In this document: piece after piece, positions 63,799 to 64,000 of the stretch
Position numbering within the stretch: position 1 is the stretch's first letter
Layout of the letters: every line of letters begins with the position of its first letter
DNA from: Corallococcus macrosporus DSM 14697
Lineage (GTDB): Bacteria > Myxococcota > Myxococcia > Myxococcales > Myxococcaceae
Assembly (NCBI RefSeq): GCF_002305895.1
Contig: NZ_CP022203.1
Span: 2,644,501 to 2,708,500, forward strand
DNA length: 64,000 bases
Direction of reading: 5' to 3'
Notes under the pieces: model-generated
What the model was told of the DNA's origin: nothing
The model's input: the letters and a program-made list of their open reading frames with translations, nothing else
The model's database searches: none
Translations under genes and position numbers: made by a program

Positions 63799-64000
63799 TC
63801 AGCGCGGCCCGCGCGCCGGCCGCACCATGTCGATGTGGGGAATGCCATCCTCGTCGTAGACGTCGCCCCGCGCCTGGAAGCCGAAGCCTTCGTAGAAGCG
63901 CTGGAGGTAGTGCTGCGCGCCGATGTGGATGGGGGCCTCCGGGTAGAGGCTGTCGAGCCGGGCGATGCCTTGGGCCACCAGCTCGCGCCCCAGCCCCTGC
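63799..64000 (-). CDS. GNAT-family N-acetyltransferase (ElaA-like), C-terminal part
   Basis: The last 66 codons of a gene whose start lies beyond the right edge. The fragment begins Gln-Gly-Leu-Gly-Arg-Glu-Leu, the acetyl-CoA phosphate-binding turn of GNAT enzymes. It ends with Gln-Arg-Phe-Tyr-Glu-Gly-Phe-Gly-Phe and Asp-Glu-Asp-Gly-Ile-Pro-His-Ile, the ending typical of the ElaA subgroup. The stop TGA is at 63799-63801. The substrate is unknown. It precedes the DUF1570 lipoprotein gene on the same strand. Confidence 0.82.
   Translation of the reverse strand, partial: QGLGRELVAQGIARLDSLYPEAPIHIGAQHYLQRFYEGFGFQARGDVYDEDGIPHIDMVRPARGPR

Overview
The window is GC-rich (about 70 %) bacterial chromosome with strong G/C third-position bias. 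It very probably comes from a myxobacterium of the Myxococcus/Corallococcus group. The clues are the myxobacterial cysteine-rich repeats and fibro-slime domain of one lipoprotein, the many lipoproteins with Asp/Gly- or Pro-rich linkers, a large hybrid histidine kinase, and a bacterial histone H1-like protein. It is dense chromosomal sequence: about fifty protein genes, no rRNA or tRNA that I could see, no CRISPR array, and no transposase or integrase.

Layout. 1-3.9 kb: a partial secreted protein, an FBP-type zinc-finger protein, the ribosome-assembly GTPase rsgA, a TAXI-type solute-binding protein, then an intergenic region with three stem-loops and a strong terminator (candidate small RNA). 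4-6.2 kb: two-gene lipoprotein operon, one gene being a putative zinc protease. 6.3-9.1 kb: thrA (aspartokinase/homoserine dehydrogenase) preceded by a complete threonine attenuator: a leader peptide with ten consecutive Thr codons, an antiterminator pairing and a U-tract terminator. 9.2-10.8 kb: phosphate transporter plus PhoU-like partner. 11-22.5 kb: quinone oxidoreductase, dusA, CoA-transferase with a TPR protein, M3 peptidase, thiD, GH18 chitinase-like lipoprotein and an M20 peptidase. 22.7-36.6 kb: fibro-slime lipoprotein, TPR and coiled-coil proteins, two methyltransferases, a fused transporter-like/spermidine-synthase protein, asnS, a CotH-kinase lipoprotein and an AbiGi-like protein. 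36.8-47.1 kb: a TonB-C-like protein, deoD, a murein endopeptidase with LysM, an AlkB-like oxygenase, a DEAD-box helicase, a PIN protein, and a two-gene operon of a pentaheme cytochrome with a glycan-binding-type protein. 47.2-53.1 kb: a RIO kinase with a long Arg/Gly/Pro repeat tail, divergent from a histone-H1-like/EF-hand fusion, followed by a hybrid kinase. 53.2-64 kb: glutathione-reductase-like enzyme, an apparent RNA-repair cluster (two RlaP-type nucleotidyltransferases and an MJ1316-domain protein), a BamA-like protein, mtfA, coaA, an aldehyde dehydrogenase, a DUF1570/TPR lipoprotein and a partial GNAT acetyltransferase.

The most notable items are the threonine attenuator, the H1-like/EF-hand fusion, the RIO kinase with its tandem-repeat tail, the candidate RNA-repair cluster, the candidate small RNA at 3.8 kb, and the cytochrome/glycan-binding operon. 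All functions are read from motifs and length; no database search was possible. Start codons were chosen from ribosome-binding sites and family lengths, so many differ from the longest open frame.
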